Part shown: positions 7,977-18,407 of the stretch, piece by piece
Layout of the letters: every line of letters begins with the position of its first letter
Numbering within the stretch: position 1 is the first letter of the stretch
Assembly (NCBI GenBank): GCA_937873455.1
Contig: CALMYG010000165.1
Location: forward strand, 1-36,867
Source of the DNA: an uncultured Verrucomicrobiota bacterium
Lineage (GTDB): Bacteria > Verrucomicrobiota > Kiritimatiellia > CAIVKH01
Reading direction: 5' to 3'
Length of the DNA: 36,867 nt
Program-made: the position numbers and the translations under genes
The notes under the pieces: generated by a model
Databases searched by the model: none
The model's input: only the letters and a program-made list of their open reading frames with translations
Told to the model about the DNA's origin: nothing

Positions 7977-7994
7977 GTGCCACTATAGTGTCAC
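7977..7994. promoter_or_regulatory. Palindromic operator of the Phd/ParE-like operon
   Basis: GTGCCACTATAGTGTCAC is an 18-bp palindrome with one mismatched pair, lying directly before the antitoxin start codon. Phd/YefM antitoxins bind short palindromes at this position to repress their own operon, so this is the likely autoregulatory site. Confidence 0.6.
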
Positions 7995-8190
7995 ATTATT
8001 CTGCGGTCAAACTCTTCAAAGATCGATACGTTTATACACAAACAAGGCTTCGCAAATACCGGATTGCCTGGCTTCGCTTCTACCGGCGGAGTTGCGGCGG
8101 GCACGTTTGGTGATGACCGGTCAACTACCCCGCGAGTTGGCGGTATGGTATCTACCGAGAAGGAGCGAGGCAAGGCGATACGGGCGATGT

Positions 8191-8685
8191 TCAGGGAGGG
8201 GCGCCGCGTTGGAGCTCGGACAAAACGAGTTGAACGGAGGGTGGAGATCCCGCGCCGGTTGCGGTTGCCTGAAGCTCGCGCACCCGGATGGGCGGCCGGG
8301 CCGCGGCGCAGGCGGCGATAAAATCCGGAAGCGCGTCAAGGGCCGCGCCGTCCAGGCGAAGTTCGTAACGTTGTTCCGTCCAGCCTTCGCCCAAGGCCCG
8401 GGATTCGCGCGGGGTGAGCTCGCGTTGGCCGTCCGGCCAGTGTGCGCGCAACAGGGCGGACAGGCGTCCGGGATCCGGCGCTTGGGCGTTGATCCAGTCG
8501 AGCGCGGCGCGTCGATCCTCGGACAGCCGTCGCAGTTCGACCAGCTCCGCGCGTTCCCGCGCCCGGTTTTCCAGTTGCCGGCGGTAAAAGTCCTGGCGGG
8601 TCAGGCCGTGCAAAAACAGGCCGACGGACAGGGCGACCAACAGGCCGGTTCCCATCAGGATGACGGTGGATTTTCCCGGCTTCAT
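8191..8685 (-). CDS. gspM: GspM/PilO-like type II secretion assembly protein
   Basis: The 164-residue protein has one N-terminal membrane helix (about residues 7-27), a short coiled-coil-like charged stretch (ENRARERAELVELRRLSEDR) and a small alpha/beta domain at about 85-160. That is the topology of GspM and PilO, which pair with GspL/PilN to form the inner-membrane platform of type II secretion or type IV pili. Sequence conservation in this family is weak, so the call rests mainly on topology and on its place directly after a GspL-like gene, whose stop it overlaps by 4 bases (ATGA). Confidence 0.6.
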   Translation of the reverse strand: MKPGKSTVILMGTGLLVALSVGLFLHGLTRQDFYRRQLENRARERAELVELRRLSEDRRAALDWINAQAPDPGRLSALLRAHWPDGQRELTPRESRALGEGWTEQRYELRLDGAALDALPDFIAACAAARPPIRVRELQATATGAGSPPSVQLVLSELQRGAPP

Positions 8686-10067
8686 CGCTGCGCCCTCACG
8701 GTAAATGGCACCCGTTCGTCAGCTCCGGCATCGCTTCGCTCCAACTCCATCCGCCAGCCTTCCTCGGCCAGGGCATTGGCGATGGCATCCGGATCGTTCC
8801 AGTCCGTGCTGGTTCCGCGCACGGTGATGGCATCCGCGCGGATGGACAGTTGTTCCAGCGTCATGCCCCGCGCGCGGGCGATCCGGGTGAGGCGGTTGAA
8901 CCAGGCGGTGGCATCCGGGGCCAGCCATTCCTGAAACGGGGCGTACCGCTCATCCGGTGCGGCCAGGTGTTGCCGGGCGATGAAGACTTCCTGTCCGCGC
9001 GGCAATGCGGCAATTCCGGTCAAGGCGGCGGCCTCGCGCCGAATATCCCGCTGCCAATGGTCGTGCCGGATGCTCAACCAGGCGGTGGCGCCCTGGGAGC
9101 CAACGGCCAGCAGCAACCCGCCAGCCGCGACCCGCGCCAGCAAACGGTTGCGGGTCCGGTCGGCGCGACGCCGGGCGAGGGGATGGCTGTCCGGTCCGCG
9201 TCGAAGGTTGATGTCAACCCCGGACCGCGGATGACCGGCTTCGGCGAGCGCCACCGCGAGCACGCTGTCCGGTTCCGCGATGGTCAGCCGGGTCGCCGCA
9301 TCGAGTCCAAGTTGTGCGCACAAGGCGGAGCCGACCGTTTCCGCGAGCGGCCCGCTGATCACGCATTCTCCGCCGGCGCTCTGCTCTTTGAGCGCTCCGG
9401 CGAGAAACATCCGCACGCGGGCCAACAACCGGGCCGCGTTTTCGTTGCCGTCATCGGACCAGGCGCCGCGCGCGCCAAACGCCTGCACGGGAACGCCGCC
9501 CTCGGTGACCAATCCGGTCATGCGGTCCAACCCGAGATGGAGCCAGATGCGGGGCCGGCTGGATGCCGCGGGAAGGTGAACCTGTTGGTAATGCCACAAC
9601 GCAGCGGCCTCGGGAATTACCGCATCGGGATCAATTCCCAATACGGCGCGACACTCTTCGATGATGCGCGGGAGCCGGTCCTGGGGCATGGCCAGGGCCA
9701 CCGCGCGCACGTTGCGACCGGGAACGGGTTGCGGAAATACAAACCCGTGCCGGCACTGTTCCAGCGGAAAGGGAAGCTGCACGTCGAGCAGGGAGGGCAA
9801 GACCGCCTCCGCTTTTTTCCGGTCGGCAAAGGGAGCCTCCACCACGCGCACCACGCTGTCCTGGGCCGATGCCGCGACACCCACCACCGCCGTCAATTGT
9901 TGCTGCTCCCGGTTGATTTCCGCAGCCAGCGCCGTCCAGGCCGGATCATTGGCGGGATCGAGGCGACGAGCCGGAATGTCCGTGATCCAGGCGCCTTTGC
10001 GGTACCGGGAGCGGGCGACGGTTACGCGCCCGCCGGTTACTTCGATTCCATATGCGGTATACGACAT
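8682..10067 (-). CDS. gspL: GspL-like type II secretion inner-membrane platform protein
   Basis: This 461-residue protein combines a cytoplasmic actin-like (PilM/GspL) domain at about 1-285, a membrane helix at about 310-330 (VAAGGLLLAVGSQGATAW) and a periplasmic ferredoxin-like domain at the C-terminus (about 385-461). GspL links the secretion ATPase GspE to the pseudopilus platform. The N-terminal stretch SYTAYGIEVTGGRVTVARSR resembles the phosphate-loop strand of the actin fold. It lies 15 bp after the gspK-like gene and overlaps the gspM-like gene. Without GspE or GspF in view, a PilM-PilN fusion from a type IV pilus is the main alternative; the GspK-type neighbour argues for type II secretion. 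Confidence 0.65.
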   Translation of the reverse strand: MSYTAYGIEVTGGRVTVARSRYRKGAWITDIPARRLDPANDPAWTALAAEINREQQQLTAVVGVAASAQDSVVRVVEAPFADRKKAEAVLPSLLDVQLPFPLEQCRHGFVFPQPVPGRNVRAVALAMPQDRLPRIIEECRAVLGIDPDAVIPEAAALWHYQQVHLPAASSRPRIWLHLGLDRMTGLVTEGGVPVQAFGARGAWSDDGNENAARLLARVRMFLAGALKEQSAGGECVISGPLAETVGSALCAQLGLDAATRLTIAEPDSVLAVALAEAGHPRSGVDINLRRGPDSHPLARRRADRTRNRLLARVAAGGLLLAVGSQGATAWLSIRHDHWQRDIRREAAALTGIAALPRGQEVFIARQHLAAPDERYAPFQEWLAPDATAWFNRLTRIARARGMTLEQLSIRADAITVRGTSTDWNDPDAIANALAEEGWRMELERSDAGADERVPFTVRAQR

Positions 10068-10082
10068 GATCGTACCGGTCGG

Positions 10083-11336
10083 CTAAAACAGCGCGGATAT
10101 CGCCTGCACGCGGCCCGGTTCCGATCGGTGGGCGATCACCTGCAACCGGGCGGAAACCCCATCCTGGTGCGCCGAGGTTTCAATGTGAAAATACGAACTT
10201 CGCACATCCAGGTACGGTGAGATCCGGTTGAATGCATCTCGACCGATCACGTCGATCAAAAATCCGGTGTTGCGGTACGGCGCTTGTTTCCGCTGGGTCA
10301 AAATGCGTTCAGCCGCCGCTTCGCGACCCAGGCCGAGCAAGCTTTGCAGCACGGCCGGTTCCATGGTGTTGATGTTCAGCGGAATCACCCGGTCGCGCGG
10401 AGCCGGGATGATCGTCACGCTGTCGACCAGATCCGCGGCGAACGCCTGGCTCCGGCTGCGGTACGGCTTGCGCTCGAACAGATCGGCCGACCAGCCGTCA
10501 ACCAGCATTAAATCGGACCAGCCGTAGAGCACGCGGTTGGCCGCGTTATGCCCGGAGGCCTGGCGTTGATAGTGGGGCGTTTCGAATGCGCCGGCGGCGT
10601 CGGCGTCCACCCAGTCACGCAAGGCTTCGACCAACCGTCCCGGGGTAAAAATTCCGCATCCGACCATGATCATGGCCAGCGCTTCGGCGGGTTTCACCTG
10701 GTCGCCGGTAGCGGGCACGGCGAGGTTGTTCAGGTCAAACGTGCGGTGCAAGTCGGTTACCCGGACCAGCCGGCTGATGCCGGCCGCGTCGATTTCCTCG
10801 TAAAAGCCGGCCCAGGGTTTTCCGGCATGATCCACGGCGCCGTCGGGGTCGTCGGCGAGTTGTTGCATCGCGGCGCGGGCGGAATCGAGGGCGGCCAGTT
10901 GCAGCGCCTGCATGCGCCAGGCGTGGCCGGCCTCGGCCTGGGCGGCCCGCGCCGTGACCAGGGCATGGCCGGCCGCCAACGACACCACCCCCAGCAAGAC
11001 CAGCGCCACCACCAGAATACCGCCTTCGTCGCGACGCCGCGCGGGCGGAGCGGAGGGCGGACGCTGGAACGATTTGAAATGCTCGCGCCGACGCCGCGCG
11101 GTTTCCGAGCGTAGGTCGCTGATGGTTTCCGGAAGCGTGAAGATCAGGTAATGCAACACCAACAACGCGCCGCCGCCGGCAAGATAATACAAGGCGAACC
11201 GGAAGAACCGGGCCTGCTCGTATTCGTAACGGAACAGGGCGGTCAGGGCGAACAGACCGGCGATAACGATCAACAACAACCCGACTACTACCAACAGCGT
11301 GGCAATCCGTTTGCGGTGTTTTCTCATGGCTTCCAT
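10083..11336 (-). CDS. gspK: GspK-like minor pseudopilin with an extra N-terminal two-helix membrane domain
   Basis: From about residue 115 the product reads like GspK, the large minor pseudopilin at the tip of the type II secretion pseudopilus. A prepilin-like segment EGGILVVALVLLGVVSLAAG is followed by a helical domain with FDLNNLAVPA, RLVEALRDWVDAD and PLNINTMEPAVLQSLLGL. GspK normally begins close to that prepilin segment. Here about 110 residues precede it in the same frame, with two membrane helices (about 10-32 and 47-66) and a basic linker. I chose the ATG at 11336 (or 11327); open frame upstream to 11579 overlaps the divergent zinc-ribbon gene. First gene of the gspK-L-M run. Confidence 0.65.
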   Translation of the reverse strand: MEAMRKHRKRIATLLVVVGLLLIVIAGLFALTALFRYEYEQARFFRFALYYLAGGGALLVLHYLIFTLPETISDLRSETARRRREHFKSFQRPPSAPPARRRDEGGILVVALVLLGVVSLAAGHALVTARAAQAEAGHAWRMQALQLAALDSARAAMQQLADDPDGAVDHAGKPWAGFYEEIDAAGISRLVRVTDLHRTFDLNNLAVPATGDQVKPAEALAMIMVGCGIFTPGRLVEALRDWVDADAAGAFETPHYQRQASGHNAANRVLYGWSDLMLVDGWSADLFERKPYRSRSQAFAADLVDSVTIIPAPRDRVIPLNINTMEPAVLQSLLGLGREAAAERILTQRKQAPYRNTGFLIDVIGRDAFNRISPYLDVRSSYFHIETSAHQDGVSARLQVIAHRSEPGRVQAISALF

Positions 11337-11419
11337 TGAATCGTCACAAATTCGATACGCCCGGGAGTATGCAAAAAACGCGGACGTGCGCCAAACCTTT
11401 TTAACATCGAGATCGCTTC

Positions 11420-11447
11420 TTGAAACTTTTACGGCTCGCTTCATACT
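11420..11447 (+). promoter_or_regulatory. Candidate promoter giving a leaderless zinc-ribbon/pdxB transcript
   Basis: TTGAAA (11420-11425), a 16-bp spacer and CATACT (11442-11447) form a plausible sigma-70 promoter. The expected transcription start falls on or next to the ATG at 11454. No Shine-Dalgarno sequence precedes that ATG, which fits a leaderless mRNA. Confidence 0.4.
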
Positions 11448-11453
11448 GGCGCC

Positions 11454-11741
11454 ATGGCCACCGATATCGTTTTTCCCTGTCCGCAGTGCGCCCAATGGCT
11501 GGAGTCTCCACCGGACCTTGCCGGCTTGTTTGTGGAATGCCCGAAGTGCGAGGCGATCATCAAGGTGCCCGCCGCCCACGAAGTATCGGCCATCATCAAT
11601 CCAGGCAAACCGGTGACCCCGGCGCCCGAAACGCCGCGCAACGACGAAAAAGGTTCCACCATTCGCATTGATTTGCCGCCCAATCTCGGCATTCCCCAGG
11701 CTACCCCGAAGCGGCGCTTTATCCTGCGCCGGCCCTCATGA
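11454..11741 (+). CDS. Small zinc-ribbon protein
   Basis: The 95-residue product has two zinc knuckles, CPQC at residues 9-12 and CPKC at about 29-32, spaced as in rubredoxin-like zinc ribbons (CPxC-x16-CPxC). A flexible proline-rich middle and a short conserved-looking tail (STIRIDLPPNLGIPQATPKR) follow. It probably binds one Zn2+; a role in nucleic-acid or protein contact is conceivable but not shown. Its stop overlaps the pdxB start by 4 bases (ATGA), so the two are translated together. No ribosome site is visible before the ATG. Confidence 0.75.
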   Translation: MATDIVFPCPQCAQWLESPPDLAGLFVECPKCEAIIKVPAAHEVSAIINPGKPVTPAPETPRNDEKGSTIRIDLPPNLGIPQATPKRRFILRRPS

Positions 11742-12886
11742 GCCGCCCGCGCATTGTTTGCGCCACCAGCCTGGCGGACGGCGAAGCCGCGTTTTCGAGT
11801 CTCGGTGACGTCCGCATGATGGCGGAGTCGGATATTCACGCCGGCGCGCTGCGTGACGTGGATGCGTTGATCACGCGTTCCAAGGTCCGGGTTGATGACA
11901 ACCTGCTCGCGGATAGCCGTCTCCAGTTTTATGCCACCGCCACCGCCGGCATCGACCATATCGACGTCGCGGCGCTCGCGCGGCGCGGTATTGCCTGGGC
12001 GCATGCCCCGGGCAGCAACGCCAACAGCGTGGCCGAGTACATCATCGCCGCGCTCGCCTGGCTGGGCCGGGAGCGGGGCATCAACTGGACGCGCCGCACC
12101 CTCGCCATCATCGGGGCGGGCCAGGTCGGATCGCGACTGGCCGCCCTCGCCGACCGGATGGGCCTAACCGTCCTGTTGAACGATCCGCCGTTGCGTGACG
12201 CCACCGGCGACTCGCTCTACCTGCCGCTCCGCGAGGCGCTCGCCCATGCTGATATTGTCTCGCTGCACGTTCCCCTGACCGCGTCCGGCCCGCACGCCAC
12301 CCGGAACATGGTGACCGCCTCGTGGTTGTCCAACATCAAGCCGGGGGCCGTCTTCATCAACAGCAGCCGCGGCGAGGTCGTGGAGGAACCGGCCCTGTTG
12401 CGGGCCCTTGCCGACGGAAACCTCTCCGCGGCGATCCTGGATGTCTTTAACCGGGAACCGGCGATTGACATCGCCACCCTGCGCGCGGCGGCGCTGGCGA
12501 CCCCGCACATCGCCGGGTACTCGCTCGACGGACGGCGGCAGGGAACCCTCATGGTCTACCGGGCGGCCTGCCGGCACTTTAACCGCCCGCCGACCTGGCA
12601 ACCCCCGGAAGACGCTGAACCCACCGAATTAAACGTCCACCTGCACGGCGACGAATCCCGCGCCCTCCACGACGCGGTGCTTGCCGCTTACAATCCGTTC
12701 GTCGACGATCAACGCCTGCGCGCCCTCCCGGTGGGTATGCCCATCGACCGTCACTTTCAGCGCGTCCGCCAAACCTGCGTCGAACGCCGGGAATTCCGGC
12801 GCTACCGGGTATCCGCGGCCGCCCTGCCCCCGGCATTTGCCGCCCTGCTAAAAAAGATCGGCTTTTGCGTTTCCGGAATCACCTGA
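11738..12886 (+). CDS. pdxB: Erythronate-4-phosphate dehydrogenase
   Basis: PdxB oxidises 4-phosphoerythronate with NAD+ in the DXP-dependent route to pyridoxal 5'-phosphate. The 382-residue length matches PdxB. The D-2-hydroxyacid dehydrogenase fold is clear: substrate strand FYATATAGIDHIDV, NAD-binding loop IIGAGQVGSRLA (about 124-135), catalytic arginine in SSRGEVV, glutamate in VFNREP and histidine in TPHIAGYS. The block HIAGYSLDGRRQGTLMVY plus a C-terminal dimerisation domain distinguish PdxB from generic dehydrogenases such as SerA. It is translationally coupled to the zinc-ribbon gene. No other pyridoxal gene is in the window. Confidence 0.88.
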   Translation: MSRPRIVCATSLADGEAAFSSLGDVRMMAESDIHAGALRDVDALITRSKVRVDDNLLADSRLQFYATATAGIDHIDVAALARRGIAWAHAPGSNANSVAEYIIAALAWLGRERGINWTRRTLAIIGAGQVGSRLAALADRMGLTVLLNDPPLRDATGDSLYLPLREALAHADIVSLHVPLTASGPHATRNMVTASWLSNIKPGAVFINSSRGEVVEEPALLRALADGNLSAAILDVFNREPAIDIATLRAAALATPHIAGYSLDGRRQGTLMVYRAACRHFNRPPTWQPPEDAEPTELNVHLHGDESRALHDAVLAAYNPFVDDQRLRALPVGMPIDRHFQRVRQTCVERREFRRYRVSAAALPPAFAALLKKIGFCVSGIT

Positions 12887-12904
12887 ACCCGCTATACTGC
12901 CATC

Positions 12905-15670
12905 ATGAGCCGGAGGCGTTATGGTTGTGATGCGCGATGGGCGCTGTTGTCCACGCTGTGCGTGCTGATCGTCTCGGGTTGCGGGCGCTCCTCCACGCCC
13001 GAGCTTGCCGACGACATCATCCGCCGCATCGTGATCATCGACCACAAGGACGCCTCCGCGTCACCCGGTAGTTGGAACGCTTGGTTGCAACGCCATGCCG
13101 GCAAGGCCCGTCGTTTTCCCCCGCAGGAACTGGAAGCGGCGATGACGCATTGCCTGGCCTCGGATCTTGCCTTGGTGGTCACGGATGACGCGCTCGCCGA
13201 CACCGCGCGGCCGCTGCTGGAGGATTACCTTCAGCGCGGGGCGCGCCTCGTGGTGCTGGGCCGGCGGCACCCGCTGCCGGAGTCCCCGCCGGTGCAAGCA
13301 TCGTTCGCGCTGACCAGCGGCGCGTTTCGCATCATCGCGGAACCCGGCGCGGTGGAAATCGATGCGGTCGCCTTGCGCAGCCCGCTTCCCCAGCCACGCG
13401 GCTATGGCGGGGAAAGCGCCGGCCGGATCCGCTGGATTCCCGCCGTCGAAGCGCTCGGGCCGCACGGCAATGCCATCGCGTGGCCCGGCTCGGTCATGAT
13501 CCAACCCCGCGCGGAATCCGGTTACTCGGTTTGCGGCTGGCTGGCCATGGAACCGGGACGGGCGGGCGATAAACTCGTTCCGCTGGTAACGGCCGTATTG
13601 CGTGAAGCCACCCGCGACGTCTACCTGCAACGCTACGGGCTGGAAGCCCATTCCGCGCGCGCCGGGGACGCGCTCCAGGCCGGCGCCCGAATGATCGACC
13701 GTCGAACCCGCGACCTCTCCCCGTTGCGCCTGGTCGTGGAATGGGTCAACCGTCATGACCAGGAGCTGCGCCGCCACGTATCGCCGCCGCTCGACACGCC
13801 CGCCTTGCCGACGACCATCAACATCGGCATCGCCCCCGAACCGGCCGGGGGACAACCGGAACGTTTCCGGGTGCGGCTGCTCATCCGCGACCGCAACGAC
13901 CAGCGCACCTTCGACGCCACCGAGCAGATCATCAAAGTCTTCCCCCGCAAAACCCAACCCCACGGCATCGAACCGATCACCGCGCACGCCGGCCAGCTCG
14001 TTCAAGGGCGAAGGCCGGTCTTCATGCTCGGCGTTCATTACTGGCCGCGCGGGCTTGGCGCGCAATCCGGCGCGGGCATGCGCCATTGGCTGGAGCCGGA
14101 CCTGTTTGATCCCGCGCTGGTCGCTTCCGATCTCGATCTGATGAACGCCGCCGGCCTCAACGCGGTGGCCCTGGAATACACCGACCTGACCCAGGCCCCG
14201 CAGGTTGTTTATCTGCTCGACGAATTGCGGAAACGCTCCATGTGGGCGCAAGTGTACCTTCCCGCCCTTGTCCCTTTTGATGTCCGGATGCCGGAAGCCC
14301 TGCGCATGCTCGCGGCCATCCATCTTCCCGAGTGGCCGGAAGTTTACGCCTTGGAAATGGCCCGGGGCCTTGCCGTGCCCGTCCGTGCCGAGCGGCGCCG
14401 CCTCGATGCCGCCTGGGCCGACTGGCTGGACGAACACTTCAACTCGCCGGCCGAGGCGGAACAGAAGTTGGGCCTATCCCTGTGGCGGGAACGCGGACGA
14501 ATTGCCGGCCCGCCGGATGCCCAGCTCCAGTTGGGCCCGCACCGCGACCGCGCCATCGCGCTGTACTACACCTTTCTCAAGGATTACGCATCCCGCCAGA
14601 TGGGCTTCGTTCGCCGCACCTTGCGGCATCAGGGCTACAACACGCTGCTCACCGCGCGTTCCGGGTACGACGCCCCCGCCGTCATGCAGTCGGAAAACCG
14701 AATCGACATGCTCGACATCGCCACCGGCGCCCTTCACCAGGACCTGCTTTCCGCCGACGCCTGGACCGTCCACCCGCTACAAACCACCCACCCCGACGGC
14801 AACACCCTGATGGCATACGCCCGAGGAATGGGCGGCGGCAAACCGGTGGTCTGGGGCGCGTACGGACAATCCGTCGGCACCGAGGCCGGGGAAGCCGCGC
14901 TGCTGCGCCAGAAAGAGGTTTACCAGTATTTTCTCGATCAGTTCCTGCGGCAAGCGGCCGCCGGCGCATTTGCCTGGTGGTATCCATCCCCGGCCACGCC
15001 CGGCGAAGAAGATTGGGGCGTGATGACGCCCTCCGGCCAGTGGCGCCCGGTTGAAAATGTCTTTCGCAACGCCCGCCTGCGCTTGCGCCAGTCGCGCCTG
15101 CAGCCGCCCGCGCCGGTTCGCCAGGCCGCGCCGCTGATCCAGTCGGCCCGGCAATGGCGGGAAGAACAAATCGCCCGCACCGGGTTGTTTGCGCCGCAAT
15201 CGGGTAAAACCATCATCACCGAATGGGCGCCGCCCGGCTTCGGTATGGATTCCGCCTCCATACTCGACCCGCAATTTCTCCACCGGTGGTCGGAAGTCGA
15301 AGGCCTTCATTTGCTCAATGCCGAATGGGGAGATGTTCACGTAGCCGACAACCGGCAGCCGCGCGCCCCGGGTGAAAGCATCCGCGTGTACACCGGGCGG
15401 CCGCTGCAGCTCGAACTCATCAACAGCGGCTCCCTGCGCTGGACCAGCGGACCCGAACGGCGGGTCGGCTCGATCTGGATCAAAGCCAGCCAGCCCGGCC
15501 ACCCCGATGAATGGATCGCCACCACCGCCATCGACCGGGGCGGGCGGCAAACCCTCCGCTGGACCGCCCGCGATGCCGGCCTGTGGGAAATCCAACCCCA
15601 CCTCATCGGCTACGGAAAGTTCGGCGAACGCCTGCGCATCGAAGCCACGACTCCGCCCCAATTGTTCTGA
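12905..15670 (+). CDS. Glycosidase-like lipoprotein with a TIM-barrel-type central domain
   Basis: The 921-residue product has a lipoprotein signal (hydrophobic stretch ending LIVSGC, lipid cysteine at about residue 26). An N-terminal alpha/beta region (about 40-130) resembles the non-catalytic domains attached to bacterial glycosidases. A beta domain follows to about 365, then a barrel-like domain (about 370-715) opening with FMLGVHYWPRG and containing DLDLMNAAGLNAVALEYTD, as in GH2/GH5/GH42-type barrels. A beta-sandwich closes the protein (about 790-921). Where clan GH-A enzymes carry the nucleophile glutamate (typically GEFG), this protein reads VVWGAYG (A652), so catalysis is doubtful or uses another residue. 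Probably exposed at the outer membrane and concerned with polysaccharide. 18 bp after pdxB. Confidence 0.6.
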   Translation: MSRRRYGCDARWALLSTLCVLIVSGCGRSSTPELADDIIRRIVIIDHKDASASPGSWNAWLQRHAGKARRFPPQELEAAMTHCLASDLALVVTDDALADTARPLLEDYLQRGARLVVLGRRHPLPESPPVQASFALTSGAFRIIAEPGAVEIDAVALRSPLPQPRGYGGESAGRIRWIPAVEALGPHGNAIAWPGSVMIQPRAESGYSVCGWLAMEPGRAGDKLVPLVTAVLREATRDVYLQRYGLEAHSARAGDALQAGARMIDRRTRDLSPLRLVVEWVNRHDQELRRHVSPPLDTPALPTTINIGIAPEPAGGQPERFRVRLLIRDRNDQRTFDATEQIIKVFPRKTQPHGIEPITAHAGQLVQGRRPVFMLGVHYWPRGLGAQSGAGMRHWLEPDLFDPALVASDLDLMNAAGLNAVALEYTDLTQAPQVVYLLDELRKRSMWAQVYLPALVPFDVRMPEALRMLAAIHLPEWPEVYALEMARGLAVPVRAERRRLDAAWADWLDEHFNSPAEAEQKLGLSLWRERGRIAGPPDAQLQLGPHRDRAIALYYTFLKDYASRQMGFVRRTLRHQGYNTLLTARSGYDAPAVMQSENRIDMLDIATGALHQDLLSADAWTVHPLQTTHPDGNTLMAYARGMGGGKPVVWGAYGQSVGTEAGEAALLRQKEVYQYFLDQFLRQAAAGAFAWWYPSPATPGEEDWGVMTPSGQWRPVENVFRNARLRLRQSRLQPPAPVRQAAPLIQSARQWREEQIARTGLFAPQSGKTIITEWAPPGFGMDSASILDPQFLHRWSEVEGLHLLNAEWGDVHVADNRQPRAPGESIRVYTGRPLQLELINSGSLRWTSGPERRVGSIWIKASQPGHPDEWIATTAIDRGGRQTLRWTARDAGLWEIQPHLIGYGKFGERLRIEATTPPQLF

Positions 15671-15683
15671 CCCGTCGCGGGTC
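15669..15683 (+). terminator. Small hairpin after the lipoprotein gene
   Basis: GACCCG-TCG-CGGGTC forms a 6-bp stem overlapping the stop codon and is followed by the pyrimidine-rich CTTCTT. It lacks a true T-run, so termination may be weak and the channel gene 47 bp downstream may still be co-transcribed. Confidence 0.3.
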
Positions 15684-15729
15684 CTTCTTGAGTTGTTCTA
15701 TGGGCTCGGCATCGGATAGACTGTCGCCC

Positions 15730-17414
<1,685 letters not shown>

Positions 17415-17418
<4 letters not shown>

Positions 17419-18407
17419 CCGGAAGCCACCTTCGAAGAACGTTCATCGCGCTGGTCGCGCTGACGCTCGCGCTGCTTGTTCCGTTACCCTTCCGGGCCGG
17501 GAGCCGCGTCGCCATCGCCTGGTGGGACTTCACCCACGTTCCGGTCATGGCGGCAATCGCCATCGGGGTGATTTGCCTGATGCGCCACCATCGGCCCGGG
17601 CATACCTGGACCCTGCCGGTCGCGCTTGTGCTGGCGCTTCTCGTGCCGGTATTCGAATGCGCACAGCCGTTGTTCGGCCGCGATGCCGCCTGGGCGGATG
17701 TCGCTTACGGGTGGATCGGCGTGCTCGTCGGCGCCTGGTTTGCCGCGCCTTCCACCCGCATGCGCATCGCCGGGATCGCCCTCGGCGCGGCGGCCACGGT
17801 GATCCCCGTCATCATCACGCTCGACATGGCCGACCAACGCGCCCGGTTTCCCGTGCTCTCCCGCTTTGATGCACCGCTGGAAGCCTGGCGCTGGCGCATC
17901 ACCGGCGGGCATATTCGGCGCGACGACGGCTGGAAGGTCGTCATTACCGAACAACCGGAATTTACCGCCTTGTTTTTGCGGGATTTTCCGCGGGATTGGT
18001 CCGCCATGGACCGGCTATCCCTTCGGCTCGACGCCCTCGGTCCTGGTCCGGTCGCGGTATGGATTCGCATCGACGACGGACGCCATGCCCCGAAATACCA
18101 TGAACGGTTTCAGCGGCGGTACCTGTTGCCTCCCGGTCCCCACACCATCAGCATCTCCCGTGAAGAGCTGCTTGACGAAGTGCGCGGCGTTCCGCTCAAC
18201 CTCAAACGCATCCGCGAATTCGGCATCTTCTTCGAACAGCGGGACGCCGGGCGCGCGGTCCGCCTGCGGAGCGTCGAACTGAACCCCGCCGCGCGCCGGT
18301 CTATTTCCGCTGAAAGCGCAGGAAGGTCTTTAGTCTTCGCCTTAAGCGATCATGGTCCTTTAATTGGCACTCCCAAACAACCGCCACCGACCAGCCCATC
18401 CGATTGA
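17415..18407 (+). CDS. VanZ-like membrane protein with jelly-roll-like C-domain; C-terminus altered by insertion
   Basis: A GTG at 17415 overlaps the channel stop (GTGA). The N-terminal half has about four membrane helices (roughly residues 8-26, 37-54, 61-77, 92-125) in a VanZ-like arrangement. The C-terminal half is a soluble beta-rich domain (DWSAMDRLSLRLDAL ... KRIREFGIFFEQ ... VRLRSVELN), of the kind seen in carbohydrate-binding sandwiches. The last ~125 bp lie in a direct repeat that recurs at 20833-20957. In the right-hand copy the frame ends at TGA after AESAGR, giving a native length of 304 residues. In the left copy reading continues 26 more residues (SLVFALSDH...) into DNA antisense to vsr. 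The native end was thus lost when the restriction-modification unit arrived. Confidence 0.6.
18198..18322. repeat. Left 125-bp direct repeat (target duplication)
   Basis: These 125 bases recur at 20833-20957 with one difference (C at 18285, A at 20920). The sequence is the convergent 3' end shared by the VanZ-like gene (plus) and the lipoprotein gene (minus). The bases just outside differ on both sides (C before 18198 versus T before 20833; A after 18322 versus T after 20957). Confidence 0.95.

Noticed and set aside
8850..10220. Plus-strand open frame of 456 codons opposite the gspL-like gene
   Set aside because: No domain is visible, and it overlaps two genes with consistent type II secretion topology and operon spacing.
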